The position numbers and the translations under genes were made by a program. From Callaeas wilsoni (taxonomy: Eukaryota > Chordata > Aves > Passeriformes > Callaeidae): DNA of 64,000 nt. The first letter of the stretch is position 1. Each line of letters opens with the position of its first letter. Where the stretch lies: contig VWPU01014917.1 of assembly GCA_013398955.1 (NCBI GenBank), positions 62,001-126,000 on the forward strand. Reading direction: 5' to 3'. The notes under the pieces were generated by a model, which searched no databases, was not told the DNA's origin, and saw only the letters and a list, made by a program, of their open reading frames with translations. Below, piece by piece: positions 60,884-64,000 of this stretch.

Positions 60884-62139
60884 GTAGGAGCTAGTGTCCC
60901 CCCATTCATACGTAAACTATGCAGACAGCAGCATTCCTCACATTGTATCAGGAATTAGTGCACTCTGTCTTACAGCTCCAGGATAAATACATACCCCAGA
61001 TTCAAGTTGCAGCAGGTATTAAAAAAAATTAAATAAGGTCCCTGAAATCATATTTATTAAGGCCATTTGCACTCGGTCTTTAGAAGAACATATGAAAGTT
61101 AAGTTAGAGGCTCACATCCTCAGGTTTTTTTAATAAGACAAGACAAAGGGGAGTGAAAATTAGTCTTGCATTGCCGTCTCTGATTTTAGTGATCCTAGTG
61201 TGGCTTGTCACATTTTGTGTGGAAATTACACTAATTTGTTCTTTTATTTTGCATCCATGTTCTGCAGAATATTTTTAATTTATATTTTATTAGACAAATG
61301 ATGGAAGGAACTTGTATGTAAAATAAACATACATAAATTAGTATAACTTTCACCAGAGCAGAACAATGCTGAAGAGAAAATCATTGTTATTACCTCAGAT
61401 AGACAGGCATAGAAGTGTAATTTAGTGGAACTGATGTATGCAAACCTGTGGGTATTGGTCTGAGACTCAGTGGACCTGGATTAACATTCATGAAATACTT
61501 CCCTCACTGGGTCTCATTTCAGACCATACAAGAACAATGTCTTTCCCTGAGAAGTGTTTTAATATGTGCTGCTTTCCTTCCTGAGTAACAATTATTTTTT
61601 CTTTTTAGCCAGTCAAAATTTGTACTTGAGAAAACAAAAACAGTCAAAGCAGTAACAGATGAATTAACAAATGATTACTTACTTTTCCACAGCAGCCAGA
61701 GTTGGAGATGCCCAGGGGGATGCAGCCTGTGTACAGTCCCTGCCAGGGCACCTTGTCGGTGTGTGAAACTCCCTTAGCAGAATTGCAAGGTTAAATCCAG
61801 TTTTCAAAATCTTATCTTATTCATATATGGTGTCTTGATGCAAAAGCCTCTTGCAATGTGGAGTGTTCCATTTTTCTGAAATCGCCCTTTGTTCGTGAAA
61901 CATTTAGAAATTCATTTAGAGAAGCATTTTGCCCATATCCTGCTCTCACCTGAGATGGCTCTTTTGCAACTATGTGCTAGATTGAAATCTTAGACTAAGC
62001 TTTGGTTGTAACCAAAAAGCAATAGCTTCTTATCTTTTCTGGAAATTACATTCTGTTCTGTAGCTTATTATGTAGTTTTTTGGAGAAGCTGTTAATCTTT
62101 TTTCTGTGCTCTTTTTATTTTTTCTCCCCACTTGCACAG

Positions 62140-62199
62140 TGGCTTTTCCTGGACCCAGTTTCAAATTCAGCTGCTGATGCACAATCCCTGCCTTCTTCA
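62140..62199 (+). other. Candidate 60-nt exon
   Basis: A very strong acceptor (TTTTTTCTCCCCACTTGCACAG) precedes the segment and the donor TCA then GTAAGAG follows, with A instead of the usual G at the last exon base. The phase 0/0 reading encodes 20 codons beginning WLFLDPVSNSAADAQ. The upstream candidate 60685-60883 leaves in phase 0, so the two could be consecutive exons separated by a 1.26-kb intron. One other frame is also open. The product is unknown. Confidence 0.22.
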
Positions 62200-62411
62200 G
62201 TAAGAGTTTTTCAAGCCCCAAGAGTGTTAAACATTAAAAGCTTTTTGTTTCTTTGCTGTTGTTTTTAATAGGGTTTTTACAGTAATTTTCTTACTGTAGA
62301 ACTGAGAAACTTTTTCTTTTAATTTATTTTTATGCTTTAATAAAATTTTTAACTGTCTGACATAAGCCAAAGCTTGAAGGAGGATGGTAAAAAATGTCTT
62401 CTAAGAGAGTG

Positions 62412-62427
62412 GTAGTTTCGAAACTAC
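62412..62427. repeat. Perfect 16-bp palindrome
   Basis: GTAGTTTCGAAACTAC equals its own reverse complement. Allowing one unpaired G, the flanking AGT/ACT extends it. Confidence 0.9.
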
Positions 62428-62445
62428 ACTATAACATAGTATGCT

Positions 62446-62469
62446 CTATAATATATTAATATATTATAG
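62446..62469. repeat. Perfect 24-bp AT-rich palindrome
   Basis: The sequence starting CTATAATATATT and ending AATATATTATAG is its own reverse complement over 24 bases. It lies 18 bp from the 16-bp palindrome and is flanked by AGTATGCT on both sides. Confidence 0.9.
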
Positions 62470-62879
62470 TATGCTGTAGCACAGTATATTTCCTTTAGTT
62501 GTGAAAACCTAATGCTAATACAGAGTCAATGGCATAGTAACCCTTGTAGCAATTAAAAACAGGAGAAAACATGTTGAAGCAATCAGCTGATTTTGCAACA
62601 CTGTACACTAGAATGACCAGTTTTTGTATTCAGTATGATAATTTGATTAAATTATCGTTCCTAAATAATTCTAGCTGGGTGGTTCAGGTCTTGTTTTGGT
62701 GATTTAAGCATGTACTCTAAATGAGGATGACATTTAAGATGCAGCTAAATCCTGTGACATGTTTTAATATTTTTTTCAAGTTCCTGTTATCATTATGCTT
62801 GTATCTACTGAAAGATAAAATCTCAGAAGATTTAATTTTCTGTCATTATGAGATAAAATCTTATGCAATTTTAACTTAC

Positions 62880-62918
62880 CTGAATGGGAAAGAAGACACT
62901 TCCACCCCACCTTGGGTC
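62880..62918 (-). other. Candidate 39-nt minus-strand exon with near-perfect splice sites
   Basis: On the minus strand AACTTCTATTTTTTAG is an excellent acceptor and CAG followed by GTAAGTTAA is a full donor consensus. The 39-nt segment is 13 codons long and open in all three frames; phase 0 reads DPRWGGSVFFPIQ. It lies 700 bp from, and on the opposite strand to, the candidate at 62140-62199. Either one set is spurious or two transcription units overlap. It could equally be a noncoding exon. Confidence 0.22.
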
Positions 62919-63257
62919 CTAAAAAATAGAAGTTTATTTTTGCAAATTCTAAGTGCCGCTTGTCCCTCCTAAATAAGATTTTTTTCCATATGATACTGCT
63001 TTTTTCCTCCTTTTATTTTCTTCCTTTCCCCACTAGAAATTGTAATTCCTCCTGAGAGTTTTTGCCAAAATAATTTTGAAGTAATTTCAAGGGGACTTTT
63101 GCCCCTGCCAAAATCTTCTACCAAAACTCGATGTCCCAATTTGTGTGCCTTGTGAGGCCCTTATACATGTCGTCGGTAGGTATCCACCATCTTCCAAGGT
63201 CTTTTTGGAGCGTCCTCCAGACCCTGACCAAATTGGTCAAATTTGTCCTTGCACTGT

Positions 63258-63290
63258 AAAAAACCCAAAAAAACAAGAAAACAAACAAAA
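63258..63290 (+). repeat. A/C-rich low-complexity tract
   Basis: A runs separated by CCC, CAAG and CAAAC; similar in texture to the tract at 2629. Confidence 0.85.
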
Positions 63291-64000
63291 TACCTCCTTT
63301 GATGTAAAGACAAATGTTATAAAGACAGAAATAATTCTGATGTTCTGAGGTGTTTCCATCTCAGTTGCCTTCTATCCGTCCCATATGGCAACAGATGCAT
63401 GGAACACAGCCACGTGAAGCATGAGAACTGGGTGCCAAGGAGATGCTCAGTGCTGCCAACTGCTCCTCAAATTCTTTGGTGATTTTAGAAATGGGCACTG
63501 GTGCTGTTGCTCTTTCCTCACCCTTTGTCAGTTCCATGCATTCGTGTTGTCGGCTCGCTGAGGAGCCGTGCTGGAAACTCTATGGTGCCCATCAGCAGGA
63601 GAGAAAGAAATAGGAAAGGAGTGTGTGGGAAGCTAGGCTTTTTGGGTCAGTTTCATCCCCAGTGAGCCCCACAGTGAGATGATCCATTAGATGGATGCTG
63701 GTGTGGGATGGAGGACATGCCAGCTTCCCCTGCCTCTGTGTCACTGCATCAACTGTGGCTGTTTTTGTCTGGCACTGGTTTTGTCTCTAGAGGAAAGGAG
63801 ATGCTTACAAAAAAGGCTTTCTAGGACTAGGACAGAAAACCACTCACTTTCTTTCACATCAGACTGAAAAAAGATTTTGGCCATAGCAGCTTGAAGTATC
63901 TCAGAGATTTCTGAAAATGAATGTGTTTTACAGGTGTTACAGACCCCCTTCATCCAGCAAATAATCACACTGAGAGTTTGCAGAAGCCGACACCTTGGCC

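Larger units (their letters stand above)
58466..64000. other. Mostly non-genic stretch around the 60.7-62.9 kb candidates
   Basis: A GC-richer, non-CpG patch at about 60120-60240 and another at 58640-58800 have no paired splice sites. CpGs are locally frequent at 63541-63568 (TTCGTGTTGTCGGCTCGCTG). Outside the listed candidate exons and palindromes I see nothing specific. Confidence 0.45.

Noticed and set aside
61440..61510. MIR-like SINE phrase (GAGACTCAGTGGACCTGGAT)
   Set aside because: Short and imperfect resemblance to the MIR core with no tRNA-like promoter boxes or extended alignment.
1..64000. The many 60-120 codon ORFs on both strands as genes
   Set aside because: They overlap freely across frames and strands, lack conserved motifs and are T-rich hydrophobic or random in composition. 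Their length distribution fits chance in AT-rich vertebrate DNA.
1..64000. CRISPR arrays, prokaryotic operons, ribosome-binding sites, phage or plasmid modules
   Set aside because: No regularly spaced direct repeats and no dense coding. CR1 remnants and low CpG show this is vertebrate DNA, where these features are not expected.
1..64000. tRNA, rRNA, snRNA or well-known microRNA genes
   Set aside because: Reading for tRNA box B-type strings (GGTTCGAATCC) and several well-known microRNA seeds gave no match. A covariance-model search (tRNAscan-SE, Infernal) would be decisive and was not possible here.

Overview
The window looks like vertebrate, most probably bird, nuclear DNA from an intron-rich or intergenic region. 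It is AT-rich and CpG-poor, and its open reading frames are all short (the longest is 149 codons) and no more frequent than chance would give. The only mobile DNA I recognise is chicken-repeat-1 (CR1) LINE material: an internally deleted copy at 26383-26505 with a legible reverse-transcriptase stretch, a second 3' end at 26690-26738, and an older relic at 6148-6402. Interspersed repeats are sparse, there are no Alu or L1 elements, and A/C-rich low-complexity tracts recur. This fits a bird. A crocodilian or turtle is less likely but not excluded.

I recognise no complete gene, rRNA, tRNA, known microRNA, CRISPR array or bacterial/phage operon. The best coding evidence is a set of short open segments flanked by strong splice signals. 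The best plus-strand candidate is 39444-39530 (87 nt, phase 1 to phase 1, one open frame). It joins in phase to a 29-nt candidate at 33873-33901 upstream and to 44572-44643 downstream. A second plus-strand pair is 60685-60883 and 62140-62199. Minus-strand candidates lie at 56770-56873, 57374-57532 and 62880-62918. These are computed by eye, and pseudo-exons greatly outnumber real exons in such DNA, so each has low confidence. I could not assign any peptide to a known protein.

Layout: 1-5300 is unique AT-rich DNA with a CpG-rich patch at 3865-4013, beside the longest ORF (minus strand, 3401-3850). 5300-22800 holds the old CR1 relic, a 22-A tract, a G-free A/C-rich stretch, a cluster of candidate microexons (12.7-14.5 kb) and two copies of an identical 24-bp sequence 2.25 kb apart. 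22800-33800 has a TG/TA microsatellite, a dense CpG cluster at 23222-23345 and the CR1 pair. 33800-47800 has the best candidate exons, a TATA/AATAAA pair at 36.8-37.0 kb, a 24-nt inverted repeat and a GC-rich block near 45.3 kb. 47800-64000 is largely unique sequence with A-rich tracts, an ancient repeat trace at 57.9 kb, candidate exons on both strands and two perfect palindromes at 62.4 kb.

I found no convincing new biological system. The most useful leads are the phase-compatible exon chain, the CpG cluster at 23.2 kb and the repeated 24-mer.
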